Assembly (NCBI RefSeq): GCF_000296815.2
Contig: NZ_CAIT01000006.1
Location: 124,001 to 188,000, forward strand
Source: Fibrisoma limi BUZ 3
Lineage (GTDB): Bacteria; Bacteroidota; Bacteroidia; Cytophagales; Spirosomataceae
Direction: 5' to 3'
DNA: 64,000 nt
Part shown: positions 1 to 9,054 of the stretch, piece by piece
Layout: each line of letters begins with the position of its first letter
Numbering within the stretch: position 1 is the first letter of the stretch
Program-made: the position numbers and the translations under genes
The notes under the pieces: generated by a model
Told to the model about the DNA's origin: nothing
Database searches by the model: none
What the model saw: the letters and a program-made list of their open reading frames with translations, nothing else

Positions 1-228
1 ATAGTCGCCCCCTTTTTCGTCGGGGTAATGCGTGCCCAGTTCGGCCAGTGAAAAAGCGCCGATCAGGGCCAGGATGCCGCCCAGAACCCAGAGCAGAACA
101 ATCGACCAGGTGTTTTGTATATCGGCCAGTTGAAAACCCAGACTGGTGAACACACCCGTCCCGACCATGTTGGCAATTACAAGGAAACAGGCCGTTAACC
201 AGCCAATTTTATGCGTAGTTGTTGCCAT
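1..228 (-). CDS. APC-superfamily amino acid permease, N-terminal part (cut by window edge)
   Basis: The reading frame starts with ATG at 228 and stays open to base 1, giving 76 residues (MATTTHKIGW...). The first membrane helix carries the glycine-rich stretch ANMVGTGVFTSLG, the substrate-binding segment typical of helix 1 in APC amino acid permeases. A second helix (about residues 44-62) ends in SLAELGTHYPDEKGG, which fits the conserved AELG..PxxGG region of the family. Amino-acid or amine transport across the inner membrane is inferred from the family; the substrate cannot be read from this fragment. It lies downstream of the SusCD/cyanophycinase-like run on the same strand, separated by 86 bases, so it could serve uptake of products made there, but this is only positional. 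Confidence 0.85.
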   Translation of the reverse strand, partial: MATTTHKIGWLTACFLVIANMVGTGVFTSLGFQLADIQNTWSIVLLWVLGGILALIGAFSLAELGTHYPDEKGGDY

Positions 229-314
229 TGTCGTACTATATGAATCAGGCAGATGGTCTTTTGTACGAATATCGATCAATCTGAGCGGGACACAAAACAT
301 GGCAGTTAATTCAA

Positions 315-2075
315 TCAATATGTCCCGGCCTGCAGCGTACTTTTCGATAGCGCATACTTTCGGTTGACGCGGTCAAGCACGACGTAGATAGAGTCCTTGC
401 TTTCACTAATACCGCTCAGAATGACTCGTGAGCCGTCCGTGGTTCGGTAAGTCAGGATCATCCGGTTGCGCGCTACGTCCCGACGGAGTTCGGCTTTGAT
501 TCCTTTTGTCCGGCGGGTAGAGCGGGCAATGGGGGCAATTTTACTGTCTTCGTCACCGATGTTGACCAACGCTTCCTTCGGTACCCATTGAGCCACGGCG
601 GCTTTTGGTTTTGGCTTCTTTGTTTTAGCGTCATCAGGCTCCTCACCGCCATCGCCACGCGGGCCACCCGGCCGGTACTTGTCTTGCAGATACAACACCT
701 GATTTTTGGGGTCGGCGTCGTAGTAGAAAACCCGCTGACCACCCGCTACGCCGGTCAGCTCAAACGTGCGGTTGAGGTCGCGCATGGGCGCGCCCCCGCC
801 GTTGGAGAGATCGAGCGGTACGGCGCGGTTGGTTTTGAACGTCAGCGTCGACCAATTCTCAAACGTAGCTTCCTGCCAGCGAACGGAGTCTAATGGCGAG
901 TAGGGGAGTACCTTGCCATTGAGCCGGAACTCCGTTACATTATAGTTGCCACGCAATTCGGGGACGCCTTTCTGAGCGGGCTGTTTGTACGGATCATAGC
1001 GAAAATTGACGTACTGCACCCAGAACAGCAGCACCAGGAAGACACCAATCGTGGCGGTTTTCAGACCAATCCGAACGTAACGCTGCCAACCCGTGAAGGT
1101 CGGGTAATAGTGGGACGGTACGGTAAAGCGCTCTTTGATGAGCAGGTTGTACAGACTCGGAATGTAGTTGATCAGCAGGAAAGCCGACAGCAGCACAAAG
1201 TACGAGCTGTAGCCATGAACGCCCCCGTCGTAGGCAAAATTGACGTAGACAATATCAGCCAGTGCCCCGAACAGCAAGATGGCTCCCCAGAACGTAGTTG
1301 CCCGAAAAAACAACAGGGCTCCCGCGGCTACTTCAACCACGTCCGTAAATACTTCGTACCAGGGGACAATGCCGATGGAAAGCCAATAGATCTTCTGGGC
1401 CGTGAGGTCGCCGAAGTTGGTGTTCAGTAACCCCAGCGATGGGTAGGGTAACTGCGTCGGCATCAACTTCGTGAAGCCGAAACCGATGATACCGATGCCC
1501 GCCCGGTAGCGTACGATCACCCGTAGCCAGTAGTACAGGAGCGGTCCGGCGTCCCAGTTGTAATGTAACGGCTCTGCTTTGCGTAAACGGGCAACTGCCG
1601 TCCAGATCAAGCCAGCCGCAATGGCGACCAAGAGCGTGATAATCCAGGGGGCGTAACCCAGCAACGTACTGCCGAAGAGTTTGTTGCCAAACAGCGTGAC
1701 ACCCGAATTAAAACGGGACAGGTCGTAGAGATCCCGGTAATGCAGATGCAGCCAGTCTAACGAAACGGCGTTTTTGTACCAATTTCCGTTGTTGGGCAGC
1801 GCCATGATGACGAAGTACACGAACGCAATCCGGAACAGAATCTTCTGCCCTGACGTCCACGGTCTTCGGGTCGTATCTCGGTCTGGCGTGACTCGGTCTG
1901 ACGTGACCCGGTCTGACGTGACCCGGTCTGACGTGACTCGGTCTGACGGTACGTCTGATCGGAGTGGTTTATTAGTGCGGTCAGACGTGCCGTCTGATCG
2001 GGTCTCGCTAGACCTTGAAGTTGGCTGCAATGCGTTTGTATCTAGTTCGTCGGAGGTCGTTTTGATGGTTGACAT
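315..2075 (-). CDS. DoxX-like membrane protein with N-terminal SDRVT repeats
   Basis: This 586-residue protein begins with about 70 polar residues containing tandem SDRVT pentapeptides (about residues 43-66), encoded by five 15-base DNA repeats. A membrane region follows (helices near 80-96, 140-165, 185-320 and 355-375) whose middle part resembles DoxX/SURF4-type proteins. A soluble C-terminal half carries the pattern GNYNVTEFRLNG...PLDSVRWQ and ends with DSIYVVLDRVNRKY. It is a clear paralogue of the gene just upstream (2083-3504), which shares both the membrane part and the C-terminal part but lacks the repeats. A lysine/proline-rich insertion near residues 475-545 is also absent from the paralogue. 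Function is unknown; DoxX relatives are linked to redox processes or membrane stress. It is the last gene of the susC run, 7 bases after its paralogue. Confidence 0.8.
   Translation of the reverse strand: MSTIKTTSDELDTNALQPTSRSSETRSDGTSDRTNKPLRSDVPSDRVTSDRVTSDRVTSDRVTPDRDTTRRPWTSGQKILFRIAFVYFVIMALPNNGNWYKNAVSLDWLHLHYRDLYDLSRFNSGVTLFGNKLFGSTLLGYAPWIITLLVAIAAGLIWTAVARLRKAEPLHYNWDAGPLLYYWLRVIVRYRAGIGIIGFGFTKLMPTQLPYPSLGLLNTNFGDLTAQKIYWLSIGIVPWYEVFTDVVEVAAGALLFFRATTFWGAILLFGALADIVYVNFAYDGGVHGYSSYFVLLSAFLLINYIPSLYNLLIKERFTVPSHYYPTFTGWQRYVRIGLKTATIGVFLVLLFWVQYVNFRYDPYKQPAQKGVPELRGNYNVTEFRLNGKVLPYSPLDSVRWQEATFENWSTLTFKTNRAVPLDLSNGGGAPMRDLNRTFELTGVAGGQRVFYYDADPKNQVLYLQDKYRPGGPRGDGGEEPDDAKTKKPKPKAAVAQWVPKEALVNIGDEDSKIAPIARSTRRTKGIKAELRRDVARNRMILTYRTTDGSRVILSGISESKDSIYVVLDRVNRKYALSKSTLQAGTY
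1878..1952. repeat. 15-base tandem repeat, five units, inside a coding region
   Basis: Five consecutive 15-base units of the form [TC]CGGTCTGACGTGAC run from 1878 to 1952; the first and last units carry substitutions. On the minus strand they encode the SDRVT pentapeptides of the DoxX-like protein. The unit length is a multiple of three, so copy-number change keeps the frame. Degenerate pieces (GTCTGATCGG, GGTCAGACGTG) continue to about 2005. Three units of the same family lie in the gap at 9599-9643. Confidence 0.9.
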
Positions 2076-2082
2076 GACTACA

Positions 2083-3504
2083 TTACAGTTTTAAGGTTCC
2101 ACGACGGCCGGCTTTGGCGGCTTCTTCAAGCAGATACTTTTTGTTAACCTTGTCCAGCACGACGTAAATCGAGTCCTTGGTCTCGTTGACGCCGGAAAGG
2201 ACAATCCGCGACGGGTTCGGTCGGCTGTAGCGGAGCGTCAGCGTTTCATCCGCATGGGCCTTATTGCGGTTGCGAAGCCGAAGCGTCTGCTTGGCATGGT
2301 CTATGTCGTAGTTGTAGTAATGGCGTCCCTGCGAGCCGGCCAGTTCGTAGTTCCGATCCTGGTCGCTGGCGTAAATCTCTTCGGTGTTCGACAGGTCGAG
2401 TGTTGCAGGACGGTTGGACTTGATACTGATCGTTGCCCATTTCTCGAAGACTACATCTTGCCAGCGTGTCGAATCGGTCCTGGAATAGGGCAGCACCTGG
2501 TTGTTAATGCGGAACTCGCTGACGTTGTAGATCCCGCTGGCATCGGCCAGACCCGGTTTCTGCGGAAAATGATACGAGCCCTGGCGGTAACCCGCGTAGG
2601 TTTTGTAGCCATACAGAACAACGAAGAACAGGATGAAGGCCGTCTTTAACGCCAGGCGGACCGTTCGCTGCCAGGGTTCAGTGAGGACCAGCCGGAAGCG
2701 ATTCGGTGCGGTTGGTTGTTCGAGGGAAACCAGCCTGAACAGCCGTACGGCATCGTAGGCGAAAACGAACAAAGCCAGCACGATGAGATACAAACTGTAG
2801 ACGTACTCGCCACCTTCATACGCCAGGTTTGAGACGAACACATTGCCCGTGAACGGCAGGATAATCAACGTACCAATGCTGGCGGTTTTGCGGTTCAGCA
2901 GCAACAACGCCCCGACGATTTCGACCAGACCGAGGAACGATTCGTAGGACGGCACGATACCCAAACTGAGCGAAAACAGCTTCCAGGCGGTGAAATCGCC
3001 GTAGTTCGTATTCAGGTTGCTGATTGATGGATACGGAGCCTGCATTGGAAAAAACTTGATGAAACCGTAAGCCAGTATCCCAACCGCCAATCGATAGCGC
3101 ACAATCACCCGCAGCCAGTAATACAATGTGGTGTAGTCTCTGCGGCTCCCATCGCGATACGTCCAGATCGCCGTACCAACCACCGCAATCAAGGCGACAA
3201 CGGCCCAGTTGGCGAACGAATCGGGTCCGTCGAAGAACTTTGGCTGGTAGCGGGCCAGGTAAAAGATGTCGCGGTACTGGAGGTTCGTCCAGTCGATGGC
3301 AAACAGATCGCGGTAGTACGTCCAGTCCAGCGGCACAGCCTGGATAAATAAGTAGATGAAGAAGAACCGGAACAACAGCGTTTCGTAGCCGCGCCATTCA
3401 GACGGCGACGTTGTTGGTTGAGTGTCAAAATCAAGCTGGGAATCAAACTCAGACAGCTCCGCCTTCCATTCCGAAGGCACACCCGTGATGGCTGTTTTTG
3501 TCAT
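2083..3504 (-). CDS. DoxX-like membrane protein (paralogue of the next gene)
   Basis: This 473-residue protein has several hydrophobic helices. The central stretch from about residue 130 to 245 (YYWLRVIVRYRLAVGILAYG...SYESFLGLVEIVGALLLL) resembles DoxX-type membrane proteins. The C-terminal 150 residues (GIYNVSEFRINNQVLPYSRTDSTRWQ...DSIYVVLDKVNKKYLL) form a soluble domain shared with the 586-residue paralogue. The membrane topology and the position directly behind a secreted peptidase suggest an inner-membrane role linked to the same locus. No catalytic motif is visible and the function is unknown. It follows the cyanophycinase-like gene by 42 bases and precedes its paralogue by 7, so all three are probably one transcript. 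Confidence 0.8.
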   Translation of the reverse strand: MTKTAITGVPSEWKAELSEFDSQLDFDTQPTTSPSEWRGYETLLFRFFFIYLFIQAVPLDWTYYRDLFAIDWTNLQYRDIFYLARYQPKFFDGPDSFANWAVVALIAVVGTAIWTYRDGSRRDYTTLYYWLRVIVRYRLAVGILAYGFIKFFPMQAPYPSISNLNTNYGDFTAWKLFSLSLGIVPSYESFLGLVEIVGALLLLNRKTASIGTLIILPFTGNVFVSNLAYEGGEYVYSLYLIVLALFVFAYDAVRLFRLVSLEQPTAPNRFRLVLTEPWQRTVRLALKTAFILFFVVLYGYKTYAGYRQGSYHFPQKPGLADASGIYNVSEFRINNQVLPYSRTDSTRWQDVVFEKWATISIKSNRPATLDLSNTEEIYASDQDRNYELAGSQGRHYYNYDIDHAKQTLRLRNRNKAHADETLTLRYSRPNPSRIVLSGVNETKDSIYVVLDKVNKKYLLEEAAKAGRRGTLKL

Positions 3505-3546
3505 AACCTGCGTTGGTTTTACGATTGGCTAAAGGTGACTACGTGC

Positions 3547-4443
3547 TTATTTCGCCGGTTCGTTCGGCCGCAGGCGCTGGGCATTGATCACCTTTCTCGT
3601 TTGCAGATCGAACTTCTGTCCCCGACCCAGGAAATAGAACGGGCCGCCGGTGCTGTTCTGGCCGGATGGATATTGGGCGTTGCTGGCGATCTGCTCCGCC
3701 GTGTAGATGCCCACGAACGAATTGCCGATCACCTCAAACGTGTTCTTCTGCACCACGATGGCCGTGCTCTCGTCGATGCCGACCCCGAGCAGCTCAGGAC
3801 GCTCTTTAATGACGTTTATCAGGTCAAACTGCCGGTTCCGGCGCAGCACGTGCTGATCGATCGTTACGTTATGAATGAAGTCCAGCCCCTGCGTATGGTC
3901 GCCGATCATGATCGAGTTGCCTTTGGTGTCACCCCGAACCATGAAAGACCCCAGAATCGTAGCCCCCGCCGATGTACCACCGATGACGCCACCCCGCGCC
4001 AGTAGTGCATTAAGTTCTTTGTGCGCCAACGTATTGAGGTACGAGTCGGCCAGCCGCCAGTGCCGTCCGCCGATGAACCAGACGCCCGTGGCCCGCTTCA
4101 GGGGGGCCACGAACGACTCCTGGTTGGCTTCCTTGGGGTCGCGGGTGTGCAGCACCGTTACCTGCTTGACACCGAAATCGAGCAGCCGATTTTTATCACG
4201 GTCACCACTGCTGACAATGGATGAATCTTCCCCGGCCGTCGGAATGACGACAATGTTGGCATTTTGGCCACCGGCCAGCTCAATGAACCGCCCCCAGATT
4301 TCGGGGCCCATCGCGCCACCGCCAACAATGACTAAAGCACCTTTTTCCGGCCCCACGGTTTTAGCGGCCGATTGGGTTTGCGCCTGAACCGATGACAGGC
4401 TAAGCGCAGCAAGAATGAATGCAAAAAGCTTTATGGTTTTCAT
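3547..4443 (-). CDS. Secreted cyanophycinase-like peptidase (family S51)
   Basis: The protein has 298 residues. Residues 1-21 form a signal peptide ending SVQA-Q, so the enzyme should be exported. The mature part shows the S51/class-I-amidotransferase-like fold signatures: LVIVGGGAMG (37-46), ANIVVIPTAGE, VWFIGGRHWRL (121-131), the nucleophile elbow GGTSAGA with Ser158, then a segment (IDQHVLRRNR...LLGVGIDESTAI) matching cyanophycinases. Cyanophycinases cut multi-L-arginyl-poly-L-aspartate into beta-Asp-Arg dipeptides; other S51 members are aspartyl dipeptidases. The usual GG[DN]Q segment reads GGRH here, so specificity may differ. It lies 22 bases after susD, which fits an outer-membrane or periplasmic degrading enzyme feeding a SusCD importer. 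Fold confidence is high; substrate is inferred. Confidence 0.85.
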   Translation of the reverse strand: MKTIKLFAFILAALSLSSVQAQTQSAAKTVGPEKGALVIVGGGAMGPEIWGRFIELAGGQNANIVVIPTAGEDSSIVSSGDRDKNRLLDFGVKQVTVLHTRDPKEANQESFVAPLKRATGVWFIGGRHWRLADSYLNTLAHKELNALLARGGVIGGTSAGATILGSFMVRGDTKGNSIMIGDHTQGLDFIHNVTIDQHVLRRNRQFDLINVIKERPELLGVGIDESTAIVVQKNTFEVIGNSFVGIYTAEQIASNAQYPSGQNSTGGPFYFLGRGQKFDLQTRKVINAQRLRPNEPAK

Positions 4444-4465
4444 GAGAATTGTCTGTCGTTAGTGG

Positions 4466-5827
4466 TTAATAGCCTTCGTTTTGTGTCAGCGCTTTATCCG
4501 CCAGAATTTCGCTGGTCGGAATGGGGAAGACGTACTTTTTCGTGTCGGTGATGCCCAACACCGTGGCTACGCGGCCCGTTCGGATGAGGTCAAACCAGCG
4601 GTCGGCTTCGAAGGGAAACTCGACGCGCCGTTCCTGCTCAATGGCCAGCAAGGTAGCCGCCAGATCTGGTGTTGTTGCGGCCGTAAGGGCGGACAGGCCA
4701 GCCCGGTCGCGGACGGTGTTCAGGTCGGCAAGAGCGTCGGTTAGCTTACCCACCCTCGCACGGGCTTCGGCCCGGATCATATACAACTCGGCAATGCGGA
4801 TGATGTACTGCGGGTCGGTTCCGATTGGGTTGCGGTAGTACAGCCTGCCGTACCACAGGTTGCCCGGAGGGGCCGTCTGCGCAATCAGATCCTTACGATT
4901 GCCCCCCACATTCGGGTCGTTGAGCAACGTAACGAGCTGCGCGTTGGGAGCCCATTCGCGCCGACCGCCGAGGGCCGGTGGCAACCACCAGTTGGCGTGT
5001 CCGTTCCGGAACGAATTGCTGAACGCCAGTTCAAACACGGACTCAGGTGTCGCCACCGCATTGTTCGCGAAGAACGCGCTGTACGGTTTAGCAAGCCGGT
5101 AGTTAGCAGCGTCGCTGATGAGCTTGCCCGCGTACTCCTCGGCCTGCGTCCACTCCCCGCGGTACAGGTGATACCGGGCCCGCAGCGCCCAGACCGTTTT
5201 GCGGGTCACCCGGTTGCGGTTGGTCGTATTGGTCAGTAAGGGTTCGGCCGCGGTCAGGTCTTTCAGCACCTGAGCGTAGGTTTCGTCTACGCTGCTACGT
5301 GTGATGCCCGTATTATCCGACGGTTTGCGGGTTGGCGTCAGGACCAGTTGAACTCCGCCCCAGCCACGTACCAGGTCGAAATACGACAGCGCCCGAATCG
5401 CCAGAGCTTCCCCAACGAGTTGATCTTTGCGGGCGGCCGTCAGTTGCGGATCGGCTAGGGTTGGAACGGTCTCGATGAGGTAATTGGCCGCCAGAATGGT
5501 GCGGTAGATGGCCGCCCAGGCGTTGCCGACGTAGCCGTTGTCGGCGGTCAGTTTGCGAGCTGTAATCTCCTGCGGAGCCCCCTGCGAGCCGGTCCATTGG
5601 ATATCGCCACCCGACAGATACGCCAGGGCCTGGTAGTTGGACCCGTAGTAGCCGTCGTTGCCCAGGCGGTTGTAGAGGCCGTTCAGCGCCACCTCGGCCG
5701 AACTGGCGTTTGTGATGGCCTGCGATTCGTCGACCTGCAATTCAGGTTGCACCTCCAGAAAAGACTGGCAACCCGCGAGCAGAACCAGCAACGAGAGGGT
5801 TGAAAATAAACGGTTTGTCGTATGCAT
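4466..5827 (-). CDS. SusD/RagB-family outer-membrane lipoprotein
   Basis: This 453-residue protein has a lipoprotein signal (LSLLVLLAGC, lipidated Cys20) followed by FLEVQPELQVDES, the usual start of SusD proteins. The helical SusD core is visible (LVGEALAIRALSYFDLVRGWGGVQLVL, then TAEPLLTNTTNRNRVTRKTVWALRARYHLYRGEW) and the C-terminus carries RIAELYMIRAEARARVG...LNTVRDRAG and a final EQERRVEFPFEADRWFDLIRTG motif. SusD proteins sit on the cell surface and form the lid over a SusC channel. Length is normal to slightly short for the family. It lies 75 bases downstream of susC on the same strand. The ligand cannot be read, but the adjacent peptidase suggests a peptide rather than a glycan. Confidence 0.95.
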   Translation of the reverse strand: MHTTNRLFSTLSLLVLLAGCQSFLEVQPELQVDESQAITNASSAEVALNGLYNRLGNDGYYGSNYQALAYLSGGDIQWTGSQGAPQEITARKLTADNGYVGNAWAAIYRTILAANYLIETVPTLADPQLTAARKDQLVGEALAIRALSYFDLVRGWGGVQLVLTPTRKPSDNTGITRSSVDETYAQVLKDLTAAEPLLTNTTNRNRVTRKTVWALRARYHLYRGEWTQAEEYAGKLISDAANYRLAKPYSAFFANNAVATPESVFELAFSNSFRNGHANWWLPPALGGRREWAPNAQLVTLLNDPNVGGNRKDLIAQTAPPGNLWYGRLYYRNPIGTDPQYIIRIAELYMIRAEARARVGKLTDALADLNTVRDRAGLSALTAATTPDLAATLLAIEQERRVEFPFEADRWFDLIRTGRVATVLGITDTKKYVFPIPTSEILADKALTQNEGY

Positions 5828-5902
5828 AGTAGCTAATGTCTTGTTATTGAGCCGTCAATTGGTGGTCATTGATAGACACTATCCTGACCACGGAATGGCT
5901 GT

Positions 5903-8900
5903 TTACAACGTCAGATTTAAACCAAGTTGAGCGGTGCGGGGGAGCGGGGGCGTGCCGAGGTCGTGCGCCTGCGTGGTGGGGTTCGCCGTTACGTTCACTT
6001 CCGGGTCAGGGCCCTGGTAGTTGCTCAGCAGCCATAGGTTCGAGCCGTTGTAGTACACCCGCGCCGATGAAATGCCGACTTTCCGCAGCAGGGTCTTCGG
6101 AATCGTGTAGCCGATAACAAGACTGTTCAGCCGAACAAACGAGCCATCCTCGATGAATCGGCTGCTGGGGTTGAGGTTGTAGTTGTTTCCCTGCGTCGTG
6201 ACGCGCGGTACGTCCGTAATGTCGCCCGGTTTCTGCCAGCGGTTCAACTGGTTTTTGTTGATCGCCCGGCGGTCGTCGCGCGTGCCGCCCGATTCATGGA
6301 AGAAACGGTTGTTGTTGTTAACCTTATTGCCGTAGCTGAAATTGAAAAACAGCGATACGTCGAACCCTTTGTAGGACAGCGTGTTGTTCAGGCCACCGAC
6401 GAACTTGGGTAGGGCCGTGCCGACGTACTGCCGGTCGGCGGCCGTCAGGATGCCGTCCTTGTTGTAATCATCGTACACGGCGTCGCCGTTTTCAGGGCTG
6501 ACGTTCAGTTGTTTGTATACGAAGAAGGCATGGTACGGATAGCCTTCCAGTAACCGCTGTGTGGCGTAGTTGGCATCGACCGGGAGCGACAGTTTTTCAA
6601 TCCGGTTGACGTTAGCCGCAATGTTGAAGGTCGTGTTCCAGGTCAGACCGCGACTTTCAAGATTGACCGTGTTCAGGCTGAATTCAAGCCCCCGGTTGCT
6701 GATTTCACCGTCGTTTCGATAAATCGACGCAAAGCCCGAACTCTGCGCCAGCGGCACCTGCAACAGCAGATCATACGTGTATTTCGAGTAGGCGTTGACT
6801 TCCAGACCGATCCGGTTGTTGAACAGCCCTACGTTCAGGCCGACGTTTACCTGGCGGGTCGTTTCCCACTTCAGATCCGGGTTAGCCAACTGCACCGGGA
6901 ACGTACCGGGATTGTCCTGGTAGTTGTAGCCGCCACCCCACAGGCCACGGGAGGCAAAATCGTTGATGCCGTTCTGGTTACCCGTCCAGCCGATGCTGGC
7001 CCGCAGTTTCAGGTCGCTCAGGAAGGTCGCATTCTGCAAAAAGTTCTCCTGCTTCACCTGCCACGCCAGGCCCGCCGACGGGAAATAACCCCACTTGTTG
7101 TTCGTACCGAACCGCGACGACGCATCGGCCCGCAGACTGGCTTCGATGAAGTACTTCTTGGCAAAGTTGTAATCTACCCGCCCGAAGAACGAAGCCAGGT
7201 TGTTGCGGGTCCGGCTTGATGTGGACGTCGTAACCGAAGCGGATGAAATCTGCTTGAAAGCGTCGGACGGGAAGTTGGTTCCCTGAGCCTGTGTCTGCGT
7301 CGAGAGGTTGCCTTGCACTGAATTTCCCAACAAGGCTCCAACCGAATGTTGGCCACCGAAAACGCGCCGGTACGTCAGGGTCTGCTCGTTAATCCAGACG
7401 GTATTCTTGCTGATGCTCGACGTAGCCAGGCCGCGGCTAGCGCTGCCCCGGTTGGTCAGGGTGTTCCAGTATTCGTATTCGTCATAAATGTTATAATCCA
7501 AACTCCAGCTACTGCGGAATTTCAGGCCGTCGATGATATCGATTTCGCCGTACAGGTTGCCGATGTAGCGGGTGCTGATCGACTGCATATCGGTGTTGTT
7601 GATCAGTACGTCCAGGTTGTCGAAGCCCGCCCATTTGGCGTAGGTACCGTCGGCATTAAACTTGGGCAGGTACGTTGGTGTGTGCAGAGCCGCCTGCAGA
7701 ATCCCACCCTGAGGACCGTCGCCGACCCGCGCGTTCGTGCGGTTCGACTGCGAAAAGATGTTGCTGGTCCCGATGCGAATCTTGTTCGTCAGCTCATGGT
7801 CCAGGTTGAGCTTGAAGCTCGCCCGCTGGAAATCGTTGGTGCGGAGGGTCGCCTGCTGGCTTGTGTAGCCGCCACCGAGGTAAAACCGCGTCTGCTGATT
7901 TCCGCCCGACACCGCCAGATCGTAGTTCTGCAAAGCGCCCGTCCGGAAAATATCGCCCAGCCGGTCGTAGGTGGGTTGTTCTTCGGGTAGACCGCGCCCC
8001 GCTACGCCATTCACTAACTGATCTTTCGGGCGAAAGGGACGGGTTTCGAAGGGCTTGCCGTCGTTTATCCAGGCTTCGTTGATGATGGTTGCGTGTTCAG
8101 GGCCGGTGACCAAGTCCCACAGTTTGGGTGCCCACGCCTGACCGGCGCTGGCGTTCAGCGACACCTTCGTTTTCGAGTTGTAGGCTCCTCGCTTGGTTGT
8201 GATCACTACTACGCCGTTGGCCGCCCGCGCCCCGTAGATGGCCGTTGCTTCGGCATCTTTCAGAATCGAGATGGACTCAATATCGGCGGGGTTAATATCG
8301 GCTAACGGGTTGTTGGCCTGCCCCTGCGTCGTGATTTTCTGTAAGGATTGATTGTTGATGAAAACTCCATCGACGACGTACAGTGGGTCGTTGCTGGCGT
8401 TGATGGACGTATTACCACGAATACGGAAGTAGATACCATCACCGGGAACGCCCGTATTAGCCGACACCTGCACGCCGGCCACCTGTCCCTGGAGCTGCTG
8501 CTCAAAGCTGGCCACTGGCCGGTTTTTGATCTGGTCGGCGTTGACCTGCGTAACGGCTCCAACCAGATTTTTGCGGTCCTGTGTGCCGTAGCCTACCACC
8601 ACAACCTCGTTGAGTTGCGATGAAGACTCCCGCAGGGCAATCGTTACGTCTGTTCTGTTATCAACGGTAAGTTCGGTCGTCTGATATCCGATGGCCGAAA
8701 TGACCAGTGTTTGCCCTGGACGGGCGTCGAGCGAAAACCGACCGTTGGCGTCCGACGAGGTGCCTTTGTTCTGACCTTTTACAACAACGTTGGCACCGGG
8801 TAGGGCTTCCCCATTTTCAGCGCGAATAAACCCCGATAAACGGGTTGGAACTGACTGTGCCAGCAGCCAGCCTCCGGTGAATAGCCAAACTATCCACACA

Positions 8901-8917
8901 GATAGAAGATTTTGCAT
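5903..8917 (-). CDS. SusC/RagA-family TonB-dependent outer-membrane receptor
   Basis: This 1004-residue protein starts with a signal peptide (ending WLLAQS) and a carboxypeptidase-regulatory-like domain (about 25-105, RLSGFIRAENGEALPGANVVVKG). The SusC plug follows: SSQLNEVVVVGYGTQDRKN, then RPVASFEQQLQGQVAGVQV, IYFRIRGNTSINASNDPLYVVDG and ILKDAEATAIYGARAANGVV. The rest is a beta-barrel ending in RTAQLGLNLTL. SusC proteins import large nutrients across the outer membrane using TonB energy, with the SusD partner encoded next. It is the first gene of the five-gene minus-strand run, so expression is probably controlled from the 137-base gap upstream, which holds two hairpins. I saw no adjacent SusR, ECF sigma or anti-sigma gene. 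Confidence 0.97.
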   Translation of the reverse strand: MQNLLSVWIVWLFTGGWLLAQSVPTRLSGFIRAENGEALPGANVVVKGQNKGTSSDANGRFSLDARPGQTLVISAIGYQTTELTVDNRTDVTIALRESSSQLNEVVVVGYGTQDRKNLVGAVTQVNADQIKNRPVASFEQQLQGQVAGVQVSANTGVPGDGIYFRIRGNTSINASNDPLYVVDGVFINNQSLQKITTQGQANNPLADINPADIESISILKDAEATAIYGARAANGVVVITTKRGAYNSKTKVSLNASAGQAWAPKLWDLVTGPEHATIINEAWINDGKPFETRPFRPKDQLVNGVAGRGLPEEQPTYDRLGDIFRTGALQNYDLAVSGGNQQTRFYLGGGYTSQQATLRTNDFQRASFKLNLDHELTNKIRIGTSNIFSQSNRTNARVGDGPQGGILQAALHTPTYLPKFNADGTYAKWAGFDNLDVLINNTDMQSISTRYIGNLYGEIDIIDGLKFRSSWSLDYNIYDEYEYWNTLTNRGSASRGLATSSISKNTVWINEQTLTYRRVFGGQHSVGALLGNSVQGNLSTQTQAQGTNFPSDAFKQISSASVTTSTSSRTRNNLASFFGRVDYNFAKKYFIEASLRADASSRFGTNNKWGYFPSAGLAWQVKQENFLQNATFLSDLKLRASIGWTGNQNGINDFASRGLWGGGYNYQDNPGTFPVQLANPDLKWETTRQVNVGLNVGLFNNRIGLEVNAYSKYTYDLLLQVPLAQSSGFASIYRNDGEISNRGLEFSLNTVNLESRGLTWNTTFNIAANVNRIEKLSLPVDANYATQRLLEGYPYHAFFVYKQLNVSPENGDAVYDDYNKDGILTAADRQYVGTALPKFVGGLNNTLSYKGFDVSLFFNFSYGNKVNNNNRFFHESGGTRDDRRAINKNQLNRWQKPGDITDVPRVTTQGNNYNLNPSSRFIEDGSFVRLNSLVIGYTIPKTLLRKVGISSARVYYNGSNLWLLSNYQGPDPEVNVTANPTTQAHDLGTPPLPRTAQLGLNLTL

Positions 8918-8991
8918 TACTTTGTATTGGTTACGTTAAAAAAATAAGCTTGCCAGAGCATTTTTTTGTAGCCAGCCGCTTCGGCGGTTAA

Positions 8992-9051
8992 ACGGGACGG
9001 TTGCCGCCGTCCCGTCTTTTTGTTTTTAAACTGGTTGCCGCCAGTTTAAAA
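8992..9051. other. Pair of hairpins with identical loops upstream of susC
   Basis: Two perfect stems follow each other. The first is ACGGGACGG (8992-9000), loop TTGCCG, CCGTCCCGT (9007-9015), followed by CTTTTT. The second is TTTTAAACTGG (9024-9034), the same loop TTGCCG, then CCAGTTTAAAA (9041-9051). They lie between the end of the DUF4395 gene and the susC start. They could terminate transcription, or shape the susC leader RNA on the minus strand, where both loops read CGGCAA. The T-tracts favour plus-strand termination although no plus gene ends here. Confidence 0.6.
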
Positions 9052-9054
9052 TTT

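Noticed and set aside
1878-2005. CRISPR-like direct repeats
   Set aside because: Units are 15 bases, contiguous and without spacers; they lie in frame inside a coding region. No cas gene is nearby.
7346-7990. 214-codon frame opposite susC
   Set aside because: The minus strand codes for an intact SusC barrel. The plus frame is an antisense artefact.
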